Below the pieces are notes generated by a model. It was not told the origin of the DNA. It ran no database searches and saw only the letters and a list, made by a program, of their open reading frames with translations. From Thamnaconus septentrionalis (taxonomy: Eukaryota; Chordata; Actinopteri; Tetraodontiformes; Monacanthidae): a stretch of DNA of 64,000 bases. The stretch lies in contig CM020517.1 in assembly GCA_009823395.1 (NCBI GenBank), positions 17,630,501 to 17,694,500 of the forward strand. Reading direction: 5' to 3'. This document shows, in pieces, positions 1 through 10,528 of this stretch (position 1 is the stretch's first letter; each line of letters starts with the position of its first letter). The translations under genes were made by a program, and so were the position numbers.

Positions 1-744
1 AAGACGATACACCTTAACAAATACAGCAATATGAATCCAAAGGAAGCCAGGAGGGGCCACGCATTGAATCATTCATTTGTTTATTAATCATTATTTACAA
101 GGGTTTCGATGGTGATCAGCAGCCTGAGTTGCTTTCATCACTCACAGTGCAGCGCCTGTTTGATACCTGGCTGAACTCTACGCACACATTTCAACTGTTA
201 CAGTCACAAACGGCAGGACGGTAAACGTCTTGAGGTCAGCGAGGTCCACAAATAAAGTCCGAGTCGATCAATGTGCACTGCAGACACTTTGCTTTCACCC
301 ACACAGATCAATGTCCCTTCCACAACGACCCCGCGTCAGTCTCAAGGAGGCGCTGCAGCCGCTTCCACCCTCAAACACGCCTCTCAATCAGGACACACAC
401 GCAGAGGCTTTGATAAGCGGCCCGTCAATTAAAATGTCTCCGAGATAAATTCATTATGGATAAAGTGAGCGAGCATCGAGCACACAGAGAGAGAGACAGA
501 GGGAAGCAGCTGCTGGGCGGCAGGACGACCCCTCGCAGTGGCGTCTCAGGAGTCACCAGGCTTTGAGGGCTTTGAGGGCGGCGACATAATGAGGCGCGGA
601 GCAATGGCATGTATAATTTATTGTTTATCAGGCGTGCTGCGATGAAGACCTATCGGACTGGAGGAAGCAAAACGGTGGCCAGTAAACAACAGGAAGTGAC
701 GGAAGGAGCTTCTGCTGCTTAATAGGCGAAGGAGATGAAACGAG

Positions 745-1708
745 AGGCTGCCGTCCCCCCAGACCCCCAGCATGCCGACCCTCCAGACCCCCAGGCTGCG
801 GACCCTCCAGACCCCCAGGCTGCCTTCCCTCCAGACCCCCAGGCTGCCGACCCTCCAGACCCCCAGCCTGCCGTCCCTCCAGACCCCCAGGCTGCCGACC
901 CTCCAGACCCCCAGGCTGCCGACCCTCCAGACCCCCAGCCTGCCGACCCTCCAGACCCCCAGGCTGCCGTCCCTCCAGACCCCAGGCTGCCGTCCCCCAG
1001 ACCCCAGCCTGCCGACCCTCCAGACCCCCAGGCTGCCGACCCTCCAGACCCCCAGCATGCCGACCCTCCAGACCCCCAGGCTGCGGACCCTCCAGACCCC
1101 CAGGCTGCCTTCCCTCCAGACCCCCAGGCTGCCGACCCTCCAGACCCCCAGCCTGCCGTCCCTCCAGACCCCCAGGCTGCCGACCCTCCAGACCCCCAGC
1201 CTGCCGTCCCTCCAGACCCACAGCCTGCCGTCCCCCCAGACCCCCAGCCTGCCGACCCTCCAGACCCCCAGCCTCATGGACCCTCCAGACCCCAGGTTGC
1301 CGACCCTCCAGACCCCCAGGCTGCCGTCCCTCCAGACCCCCCAGCCTGCCGTCCCTCCAGACCCCAGCCTGCCGACCCTCCAGACCCCAGCCTGCCGTCC
1401 CCCAGACCCCCAGCCTGCCGTCCCTCCAGACCCCCAGGCTGCGGACCCTCCAGACCCCAGGCTGCCCAGCCTGCCGTCCCTCCAGACCCCAGGCTGCGTC
1501 CCTCCAGACCCCCAGGCTGCCGACCCTCCAGACCCCCAGCCTGCCGACCCTCCAGACCCCCAGCCTGCCGTCCCTCCAGACCCCCAGGCTGCCGTCCCTC
1601 CAGACCCCCAGCCTGCCGACCCTCCAGACCCCCAGGCTGCGGACCCTCCAGACCCCCAGGCTGCCGACCCTCCAGACCCCCAGCCTGCCGTCCCTCCAGA
1701 CCCCCAGG
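745..1708. repeat. 24-bp minisatellite (VNTR), about 40 copies
   Basis: Tandem array of a 24-bp unit whose plus-strand core is CCCTCCAGACCCCCAG followed by a variable octamer such as GCTGCCGA, CCTGCCGT, CATGCCGA or GCTGCGGA. Because 24 is divisible by three, frames stay open on both strands; the plus strand reads an eight-residue PDPQAADP-like period. A few units have lost one base, which shifts the frame inside the array. The kcnh5 sense strand is G-rich, with runs of three to five G in every unit. I treat it as a non-coding intronic repeat, not a gene. Confidence 0.95.
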
Positions 1709-2149
1709 TTATATTGGTGCTAGAGCTTCTTCATTCCTTCTCGCATCATCAGTGTGGGAGCGATGAGAAAAACATTAGCGCCCCACGCCTCCACCTGAGT
1801 CTGCCAGTTCACACACAAGGTCAGGCGGAGTGTGTTTGTGTCGGTCATTTGGGACCCACTGACCAGGACACGAGCTGTGTTTCCAGTTTTTGTGCAAAAT
1901 AAAAGTGATATTTCTCAAATTTCGACAAAGTACAATTGCAATTTGCAGGTGTTTCCTCTCAATGGTGTGAAGCCCATAAACCGTAATTCTGCTAAAATCT
2001 CGTCCCGTCAGAATGACTCGAGTTGCTTTTGTTTCTTTTACGTTTCTTTGCTGTCCAGAATGATTGTCAAGATATTCCCTCTCCTCCTCCGTCCAATCAT
2101 AACACACCACTCTCAACTGGTCAGTGAACTGGTCACGTGACCCCGTACG

Positions 2150-2358
2150 TCACATCCGCTGACGTGTCAATGCCAAAAAAGTCTTTCCATGACACTTTTG
2201 CGATATTCCTCGACATGGATCCGTGTGAAAAACCACCTGATGACAGCATCAAAGAGAGGTTTTTCCAAGTCCAGCTGTTTCCATCAGCAGTTTTTATTGC
2301 CATATTTAGGTTTGGTGCAGTTGTCGGGGTGATGGGAACGCAGCTAGAGACAACCTGA
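2150..2358. mobile_element. dispersed repeat, one arm of the 59.4-kb fold-back family
   Basis: This segment shares the ordered words TGACACTTTTGCGATATTCC, GTGTGAAAAACC, GTTTTTCCAA, ATTGCCATATTTAGG and GGGAACGCAGCT with the right arm of the fold-back element at 59350-59765, with many small differences. It therefore looks like a partial or solo-arm copy of the same short inverted-repeat element. No coding capacity is evident and no flanking target duplication could be fixed by eye. Confidence 0.6.
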
Positions 2359-2453
2359 ACGAAGCAGGGGGCAACAACGAGGCCGCTGAAAACACATTAA
2401 AGCCGAGCGACCTTTTTCCTTTTGCCCGAGTTTGCGTGCGCGAGGCTTCTTAC

Positions 2454-2650
2454 CCGCTTGCGTAGGTTGCAGGTGAGGATGAGGTTCCGGGAGAAGGAGT
2501 TGGCGAAGGCCGTGTAGAACTCCAGCACCTTGAGCAGGGCTTCCCTCTTGATGACGTGCAGGTCGCAGTAGGTGAGCGCCCGCACGTTGGCAGTGGCGTG
2601 CGCCAGCGTGGTCTCCTTCCAGAAGACATCTCCAAACACATCACCTTTAC
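2454..2650 (-). CDS. kcnh5: kcnh5 exon H: second half of cyclic-nucleotide-binding homology domain
   Basis: Exon of 197 bases, two bases completing a split glycine codon plus 65 codons. The acceptor is cccccctag before GTAAAGGTGATG and the donor is gtaaga after AAGCGG. It reads [17 protein letters not shown], then [20 protein letters not shown], ending in LTCNLRKR. This is the latter part of the beta-roll and the C-helix of the cyclic-nucleotide-binding homology domain. In EAG channels this domain does not bind cyclic nucleotides; a short beta-strand after the C-helix fills the pocket. The residues at that intrinsic-ligand position read C-N-L here, as I recall for KCNH5, rather than Y-N-L as in KCNH1. 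The intron is phase 1 before and phase 0 after. Identity is certain at the family level. Confidence 0.97.
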
Positions 2651-2689
2651 CTAGGGGGGAGAACACGGAGCGTTAACGCTGGGGATGAA

Positions 2690-2960
2690 CCCAAACCACC
2701 TTCTGCAGATGGACTGGAAGTCCAAACACCTGCAGTCTGTGAGTTTGGACCGCAGGTGGAAGAGGAAGAACCTGCAGAGAACCTGCAGAGAACCTGCTCA
2801 GATGCAGGGAGAACATGCAACTGCATGTTCTCCCTGCATCTGAGCAGCTTCTCTGCACACAGAAAGAGCCTGGCCCTGGAGAATTGAACCTGCAGCCTTC
2901 TGTCTGACAGCAGCGTTGACCACTCCAGCAGCACTCTGGCCACAGAACCATCCAATTAAT
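2690..2960 (-). mobile_element. tRNA-headed SINE copy, degenerate, with internal 26-bp hairpin
   Basis: Read on the minus strand, a tRNA-like head carries GCAGGTTCAATTCTCC (a B-box-like word) and is followed by the body word AACATGCA..TGCATGTTCTCCCTG. The same order appears in the better-preserved copy at 45140-45492. The body here contains a perfect inverted repeat (2794-2819 and 2822-2847), apparently an inverted duplication of the GCATGTTCTCCCTG segment. The CCTGCAGAGAA word is also tandemly repeated. It lies just upstream, in the sense direction, of the exon H acceptor. Confidence 0.6.
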
Positions 2961-4102
2961 ACATTACATACTCAATTACCCAAAGCCTCCCTGGTGCTCA
3001 ATGTTGCACTCGCTCATCCGCTTAACTCTAAGTGCTCAGGCCCTCAGCTGAGGCCACACTGTTGATGAATGAAAACAATAACAATGCCCAAATAAGAAAC
3101 AAAAAAATGAAACTGGACAAAACACGGACGCTGCTGTTTTGAATGATAAAAGACAGCAGCAGAATCTCGCAGGCAGAAGCCGAGAGCCTCCGAGCTCCCC
3201 GCTTCCAGACCGACTGCAGCCACCTGGACGTCTGACTTATCGACTGCCAGCATTAATTCCTCATGTTAATCAGCACCAGCACACGACGCAGGTTTCCCCT
3301 TTTGTGTATCTCCCGGGCAACGCAACACTTGTTCTGACAACAACAGCAGCAGCACCAAGGGGCTCGATCAGAGGCCGTGACTGAAGAGTTTTAGGACAAG
3401 GATGCCATTAAAACACCACAGAGTGTTTATAGTAAGACTGGATGGTTATGGCAGAAATCATCATCATCATTATTTGACGCTGATCATGAAAATAAATTTG
3501 AGTTGTGAAATTATACGGCATTAAAATGTATAAATATTTATTACAACCACAAACAGCTTTGCTTTGAATACCTTTTGAGTCAACATTAAATTAACAATCG
3601 TTTTAATATGTGAAGAAAAATAATAATGAACCTCCTGATGGTTGGATCCCGGAGCTCAGGAGGTCAGTTGCTCTCCAGCGCCCCCAGCTGGGAACTAAAC
3701 CCTCTTTTTTGGGGGGTTTGTGCCTCTGTTTACGCGAACCACACCGCGTTATATCGCACAATGGTAGAATAATGACCGAACTGCTGCAGAACCTGGTCGG
3801 CCCTGCGGCTCCAGCTGCTCGTATCTCCAGCTTGGAGAGACGAGCTGGTGGCGGCCGTCCCAGCTCGGCAGCAGCCGGATGCCGCATCATAATTCTTCAC
3901 CTTCTGTTATCTTGTTTATACGATTGCGCGAAGCCAAAAGTCGTGATTGACGTTGGAATAATGGATGCTTTACGCCGCCCGGCTCGAAAAAATTGTAGGA
4001 ATTGAGGTGGAGAATGGAGCCTGGGTAACCAGACCAGCTCAGTGGCCAGGTGGTGGAGCGGCAGGCCAGGGGTTCCATCGGCGACTGGGTCAAACCAAAG
4101 AG

Positions 4103-4245
4103 CAGGGGTGGCAACAGGATTCACACTCTGGACTTTTTTTGTGTATGTATACTTGAGTAAAAATACTCTGGTGAAAGTAAAAGTACTGATTCAACTCCTT
4201 TACTCAAGTACATGTAAGAAAGTGTCGATTCTGAAATGAACTAAA
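4103..4245 (+). mobile_element. fragment of hAT-like MITE
   Basis: It begins with CAGGGGTGGC and continues with CTTGAGTAAAAATACT, AAAGTACTGATTCAACTCC and TTTACTCAAGTACATG. The reverse complement of 62636-62745 has the same order (AGAGGTGG, AAGTATTCACACT, GCTGATTCAACTCC, TTTACTCAAGT). A CAGRGGTGG end and the ACTCAAGTAC motif are typical of short hAT-derived elements in fish, as I remember them. The far end is not clear. Confidence 0.5.
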
Positions 4246-4737
4246 GATGGAAGTCCGACCTAAAACCTTTGTTGTATCAATTCTAACAGCTGTGATCCTC
4301 GCTGTACAATCATTTTTCTTTTTCAACTGCAGCTCAACCAAACTGTAATCCGTGATAAAAAAAATAAATAACCTACTTTATTTTCTACCAATGTTTATTT
4401 TTCTCTGGATCAAAAACGTACTGAACAGTGACCCAAATAAAGTACGGACACCTGAAAAAAACCAACTTAGGTAGAGGTATTTGTACTCGGGCACTCAGCG
4501 CTGAGGGTTGGACTGTGGAGTTTGAGTTGGGTCTGACCAGCGTGAGTAAGAATCTTCTCTGCTCCCTCGACTCGGAGGGAGGCGTCAAATGTGGTGGAAG
4601 AATTCTGCATCATCGGGGATGTGACACTCAGCTGAACAACGTAAAAAAAAAAAAAAAAAAAGTTGGGTATTTTTATTCGATATGGGATATGACAGCACCT
4701 CCATGATGTGATGGAGGTGCCACATGATGGCTGGCTG

Positions 4738-4740
<3 letters not shown>

Positions 4741-4772
<32 letters not shown>
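4741..4772. repeat. (CA)16 microsatellite
   Basis: Uninterrupted CA dinucleotide tract in intron G-H; the sense strand reads TG. Confidence 0.95.
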
Positions 4773-4774
<2 letters not shown>

Positions 4775-5015
4775 CCAATCTGTGTCAAAGCTGCCAGTGC
4801 CATCAGCTCAGCTTTCTCCCGACCTGGATGAGATGTGATGAGGAACAGTTCGCTCTGTCCACCGGCCGTCTCGGCAGCACTGACAGACTGACAGACTCGT
4901 ATCGCCACAGACATACCGGGCCTCAAACCGCCAGCGAGGGACCAAACGGATCTCATGTGCCGCACCTCCCGAGGCTAGCTCGCTGGTACGATGAAAAGAC
5001 AAAATAAAAGAGAGG

Positions 5016-5017
<2 letters not shown>

Positions 5018-5055
<38 letters not shown>
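5018..5055. repeat. (GA)19 microsatellite
   Basis: GA tract in intron G-H preceded by a GGGGG run and followed by GACAGACAGA. It is polypurine on the plus strand. Confidence 0.9.
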
Positions 5056-5063
<8 letters not shown>

Positions 5064-5307
5064 GGGAGAGTGCAGCAGGATTATTCTAGAATGAGCTCTC
5101 TGGGGATCCACTGCTCCTGGCCAATTAGTGGTCTGGACGAGGACGAGGACGAGGTCGCTGGTGCCAGAGGTTGGTGGCAGCGGTTAGGGAGTGGGACGCT
5201 TACAGAGGCATTAAGAAGAAAGAAAAAATAAAACATCAGTGTTCGCACTGGTTGGCTGGAGACAGCTTCATCAGCGCTTTGACCCTGGACAACGGCTCTC
5301 TTTGTCA

Positions 5308-5373
5308 TGCTGCCGCCGCTGCTGCTGCTGCTGCTGCTGCTGTTGCTGCCGCTGCTGCTGTTACTGCTGCTGC
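5308..5373. repeat. interrupted (CTG)n/(CAG)n tract
   Basis: Twenty-two triplets, mostly CTG, with CCG, TTG and TTA interruptions. The sense strand of kcnh5 reads CAG. It generates polyalanine, polycysteine and polyserine open frames that are artefacts of the repeat. Confidence 0.9.
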
Positions 5374-5614
5374 GCTCGCCGCCGAGACCGCCACACTCCC
5401 CCTGTTCTTGCTCCCACGACAGTGATGGATGAACGTCGTTATACCCTGAACGCACCGTGTGGTGCAAAACGGCACGTGACCCCCACCAAGAACCCCCTCA
5501 ACTAACCCTGGTGACTCTTTGGCTGGTTTGGAGGAAAATGAACCTCTTGAAGCGTCCGACTGAATCCAACGTGTTCATGAATTTCTTCTCAAGAAAAAAA
5601 AAAGAAAAAGACTC

Positions 5615-5944
5615 CACTAAATACCACATACCGGGACATAGATTAATGGTCTTGCTCCCAGTTCGCCGCCGCCGTTCACAACCGTATTTCTACGGAAGCC
5701 TGGTGCGGACAATCCAGCTGCCTGAGAGCATAGCGTTTGGTATTGAGGGTGAACACTGGCGTCCTGGTTTAAACCAACAAAGAAGACGGTTGGACAAGGG
5801 GTCCAGGATTGTCCGAGCAGGCCACCGTAGTTCACCGGCAATCTCGGGAGAGGGAGGGGGAGCGAAAGAGCGCTGCGATCTAAACTGCAACCTTGTAACT
5901 GCGTTCTTTAGAACACCTCCAAATAATCCACACTTAACCTTTAA
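5615..5944 (-). mobile_element. TTAA-flanked inverted-repeat element, copy 1 (5'-truncated)
   Basis: Member of the family best seen at 12530-12977, here reversed. The terminal part CACACTTAACCTTTAA at 5929-5944 corresponds to the family end. Internally it carries the family words GGACAATCCAGCTGCCTGA, CACCGTAGTTCACCGGCAA and AAAGAGCGCTGCGATCTAAA. The far terminus is missing or diverged near 5615. No open frame for a transposase is present, so this is a non-autonomous copy. Confidence 0.75.
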
Positions 5945-8900
5945 AGCCATTCTTTTTGCACACCATCACAGCAGGGACCACTGAACAGTTCCTCTTAAAT
6001 CAAACCAACAAGAGTGCTGACGAGTTCGGCCCGGTTCCTGCTTCTGAAGAAGCGTCAACCTCTCTTGTCTGCTTTACATCGAGGTGGAAATTTGCTCTCC
6101 TCACTTGCTGCGAGAAGGTTTGTTTATGACTCGCATCGCGCAAACCCCCGGGAGACGTGATGTAACGCCCGGCTGATCCCGCCCCCCCCAGGAGTCCCTA
6201 CTGTTGTCCACTGTGCGCTCCGCACCACACGGCGACGTCACGGTGAGCAGAATGAGGTACGAACATCCTCCTGCAACTCTCGCTGCATCTCCTGACCACC
6301 ATCGAATCCTGGCTGAGTGGACGGTGGATTCCCCGCACAGCTGAGTCCACCGCTGACACCCAGCAGCAAAATAGGGACTTGTCTGGGGTTTTGTCGGCGC
6401 TGCGCCACAAACAACAGTCTCATTAACTGCGGACGGGCGATTAATTAGCGCCGCTCGATACGGACACTGAGTAATAAAGAAGTTAAACGACGCTTGTTGT
6501 CCTCCCAACGAGGGCAAACTCAATCTGCCTAAAGGTAGCAACACGGACGGGCGTGACATTAATCATCATCTCTGCCGCTAACGCAACCATTCATTATGGA
6601 TAAATTGCCGCATTAATTCCACTGCGAGTCTTCACAACATACGGCCGGCTGTTTTTTTTTCCCCCCTGCTTTACGATCATGACGGCAGAGGAGGGCAACT
6701 TGGATTTCTCATGATAGATGTTTCAAATGCAAACTCACCTGTAAAAAAAAAAATAATCATGTCTTCAATACAACACCGCAAATCTCTATGAAATTACCTA
6801 ATAGCTTTGAATCGCACCGTCTCCGAAATCCCGTGACCCCCGCCCGAGGCTGTGAAAATGAAACACGTTCATAATACGTGGCTCATTTCCTCCAAACTCC
6901 TCTTTGAGACAAAGTCGGGCTGCTTCCCCCAGTCAAGGTCTGAGCTGCATTAAAAAAAAAAAACCCAATTACACAGCTTGAACATTTTAGCCTTCATGAA
7001 TGTGCAAAAACTGTCTGAGCTTAAAATTAAATTCCAGAGGGCATTTATCCATAACATTTGTTCAGCGGTCAGCAAGAATTCATACAAGGCTTTAGCCAGA
7101 CTTAAGACACTCAACCGCCAACACTTCAAAAAGAGGGCTTTCTCTTTCTGTTCCCCTCGTGAGTGGGCTCATTTTCTTGCATGATGATCTTTGCACTTTC
7201 AAAAATGCACCATTAGCCAATGTTGCCCACCAACTAAAACCAGTTGGTCCCAAATATCATGTAGTTTTTATCATAACTTTGGTTTGCGATCAATCGGAGA
7301 ACATCAACAATTTTTGAGTTTCCAATTCGGGGATAAAGTTGAAAAGTGTGTATTGCATCACAATCTTCATACACAGAGTTAATGTAACCCAAACAACAGA
7401 CACCAAAATCTGAGTTTTTGGTTGACCAAGGCTCAAAAACGTAGTCATATAAGTGGCTACTAGTAACAAATTAGTCATTTTACCTCTGGCTCAAATTTCA
7501 TTTGGCTCCTCACAGCAACAGTAGTCAGAGGCACACACAGCAATAGATCCACAAAGTGAAACTTGCTCCAAAATGACAATAAGGAGGACGTGTGCTGCGC
7601 TTGTCATCATTTTAAAGGCTTTCAAAAAGCACAAAACACGCGAGATTCTGTGGCAGTTCTTTCTTTAAATTGCATAGAAATAAAAATAACAGCATGTAGC
7701 TTCAGTCTTATTTGACTGTGGCGGGGGTATGCATCTGTGTATTCAGTTCATTTGGAGCACATATTACATCTTTCCTTGCAGAGGAGAAAAAAAAACCACA
7801 TATTGCAAAGTTTGTGGCCTAGCAGAGTGAAGGCTTTGCATCTTATCTGCTCTGCATGGTTTGCTGAGCCACAGCATATTGCAGTGTGAATAGAGGGCCA
7901 TCTTAAAATCCCTCTTCTCATAACCAAGCATGAATAATGGATTGAGAATTAATCAGATCATCGTTTTTGTCAAAAAAAAAAAAAAAAAAAGATGGTATGT
8001 GAGAGCAGAGGCAAAACAATCAGCAGCTGATTCACACTGCCAGCGGCTGCCAGTCTGCAGCTCGCCTTCATTCTGTGGTGCCAACAATTTGTCGAAAGGA
8101 TTATATCCAGATGTGTCAATACTATAATTTTAAAGTTATGGCAATACATGGAAATACCTCTGAAGATATTTTCATTTAAAACACTTGGAAGTGGCTTAAT
8201 TAAAGCTAGGAAAAAGATTTGACAACTCGTTGCTAGATCACGAATGAAAAATAATCAAAGTCGCTAAAAAAAAAAAAACAACCTTTCAATAAATTGTGAC
8301 TGCTTTTGTTTTGACCATATTTCTAAAGGTGTAGTTTCTATTTTTTTTGGGGGTTGACAAATAGCAGATTATTATCATCACTGACGCCACCCACAATCAA
8401 CACGAGAAAAAATAGACACATGAGAATGTCATTAATTTTGGTTTAATAATAGCTTCTGCATCATTAACTAACCATCTGTTTTGCGTTGTTTGTTCACCTT
8501 GCCACGCTGACGATTCCACAAATTTCGTTCCATCCATCTCAAGACGTTCCAGGTTGCCAGTTTTATTATCAAGGAACCAATCAGAGGCCTTTAAGGAGGT
8601 GACAGCAGCAGGAAGTAACTGCTGCAAACAGCGAGATGCTAAAGTAGCGCAAGTTTTGATTGAAAATGACGCCACTTTCAATATTCACGTTCAAAGAAAG
8701 CTCGGTCTACTGAAAGCAGGGGTCAAAGGTCACCCCAGCGGTCTGCTTTAAACGTGGAACTGGTACGCAGCTGCCTGCAAATCACTTTAAAACATCGTGC
8801 TAACACTCCAATGAGTGAAACAAAGGACAAACCCACAACTAGTGACATCATCCTCAAGGACTCCACCAATCCGCCGCCGCCGCCGCCGCCCTGGTGGCAT

Positions 8901-9559
8901 TAAAACAGAATCACCCTGGCCGGCGAGGACAGCGTCAGCCTGCCGCTCGACATGAGAGGCTTTATTACTTAGAAGCGTTTACCGCAGCTTCCACAGCACT
9001 GCCTTGTTAGCGCGTGTGTGTGTGTGTGTCACTGTTAGTGCAGGCGGTGCGCTCACTTGCACAAAGGCGTCACGTCCGTCCCTGACGTGGGTCCGGCGCA
9101 AAACTCCCCTCTTAGCAGCCTTTTCACGCAGGCATGACGATGCAATAACAAAAATAAACAGCAGCGTAAATGCACCTTCGCCGCTACGTGTGTGTGTGTG
9201 TGTGTGCGTCTCCACTTGATGGCACTGGACACTAATGAGAGCAGAGTGTGTAACAGCCTCGGGGAGCAGCCTGGGGAAATCAGCGGCTTTTAAAACCACA
9301 ACCAGCACACAGCCAGAGCCGGGCTACTCCGTCTCTGGGAATATATCCGCACGCCCTTCTGCCCGACGACCGACGCCGAGGACGCCGCTCTCGCAAAAGG
9401 CATCGCTTTGCTCCTCGCAAATCCAAAATTAGCCGACGTTAAGCAGCCCTCAGGAAAAAATAAGCCGGCCGCGGAAGCTCCGAGAACTTTAACTTTGGCG
9501 GGTCACTTTAACGAGCCGAGCTGACGGAAAGCAACTGAACACGGACCGAAAAGACACAC

Positions 9560-9591
<32 letters not shown>

Positions 9592-9634
9592 CACAGACTG
9601 ACAGACAGACAGACAAGACAGACAAGACAGACAG
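9560..9634. repeat. (GACA)n microsatellite, interrupted
   Basis: GACA tetranucleotide repeat with ACACAGACTG and AAGACA interruptions. On the minus strand it gives the CVCLSVCLSV-type artefact frames. Confidence 0.9.
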
Positions 9635-10311
9635 ATGAAGATAACTGATATCCCTGGAGTACGAAACCAAACAACAACCGACAGAAAATGTGTTCTTGAA
9701 GTCCCATCCTGTTTTGCTCGTCACTTGAAATAATTTAAAAAAGTGTTTCTGTGCATTGAAATTGCAAATTCCCCAAATGCCTTGAGCTTCATTTATCAGC
9801 GCAGGGTTCATGTGGAGGCCCTTTGCAGTTTGTACTTTCCAGGTAACAAAAAAAAAAATAAAAAAATGACAGGATAAGGCGGTGATGCGAGCAGCAAATA
9901 CCTGAGACGAGAGCGGGTAGCGGCAAAAATAGAAATTACTGGGAACAACTGCGGGAGCCAGGAGCAGCTGGGATGGAGGCGGGTGGCAGTGCAGCTGCGA
10001 AAGTGGGCAGGAGGAGGAGGTGGTGGAGGAGTGGGCCGGCTAGAAGCGCTTCAGCAGCCCCCCCGCATCAGAATCACCAGGTGGATGTGTTTGAGTGAAT
10101 CAACTGGGAAATAGTTGCATGTGTGCAGGTTTTTGTTTTGTTTTTTTGCTGATCTTGCAAAAAGTGCAAAACCAAGTCATAGGAAATTTGCAGGATCATG
10201 ACTCACGACTTTGGACGAACACTGACTGGGCAGTGATTTAACTTCCCAAGCAAAGTTGATCGGGCAAAACCCTGAAATGTTGTTATTGTTTGTGTTGTTG
10301 TTGTTGTTGTT

Positions 10312-10528
10312 GTGAAAAGTGTGTAATATTTGGAGATTTGGATGAAAAAACAGCGACATCAAGTGGTGACATTTTAGATTCCGGCGTCTTTCACTCTCCC
10401 CTGCTGAGCTTGCCAGTGAGCTACGGTGACTCCACACCAGGCTTGTGTGTGTGTGTGTGTGTGTGTGTAAATATATATTTACCAATAGACAAATCAAAAT
10501 CAAATCAAATATTACACACTGGACCTTA
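10312..10528 (+). mobile_element. TTAA-type inverted-repeat element, copy 2 (internally deleted)
   Basis: The left end GTGTGTAATATTTGGAG and the right end CAAATATTACACACTGGACC form inverted termini about 215 bp apart. The family words ACATCAAGTGGTGAC and GCCAGTGAGCTACGGTGA follow the left end. The rest of the interior is replaced by a (TG)n tract at 10443-10468 and an AT-rich stretch. It looks like a short derivative in which both termini survive. Confidence 0.75.

Larger units (their letters stand above)
1..2453 (-). other. partial intron downstream of exon H
   Basis: Sense-strand intron that begins with the donor gtaaga just below 2454 and runs off the window at base 1. I looked for the expected next coding segment (FRKISDVK-like, the start of the C-terminal tail) on the minus strand and do not find it, so the last exon(s) lie outside. 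Contents are a large minisatellite (745-1708), one arm of a dispersed repeat (2150-2358), and otherwise unremarkable sequence. The open frames here come from the minisatellite. Confidence 0.85.

Noticed and set aside
735..1902. Long plus-strand proline-rich frames (343 and 376 codons) and minus-strand frames of about 200 codons as genes
   Set aside because: They exist only because the 24-bp minisatellite keeps all frames open; overlapping frames on both strands are equally long and none has a domain or splice context.
1..2400. C-terminal kcnh5 exon downstream of exon H
   Set aside because: No minus-strand frame with the expected FRKISDVK-like start or the conserved C-terminal coiled-coil region is present, so it must lie outside the window.
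5171..5505. Polyalanine and polycysteine proteins
   Set aside because: Frames through the CTG tract; no other support.
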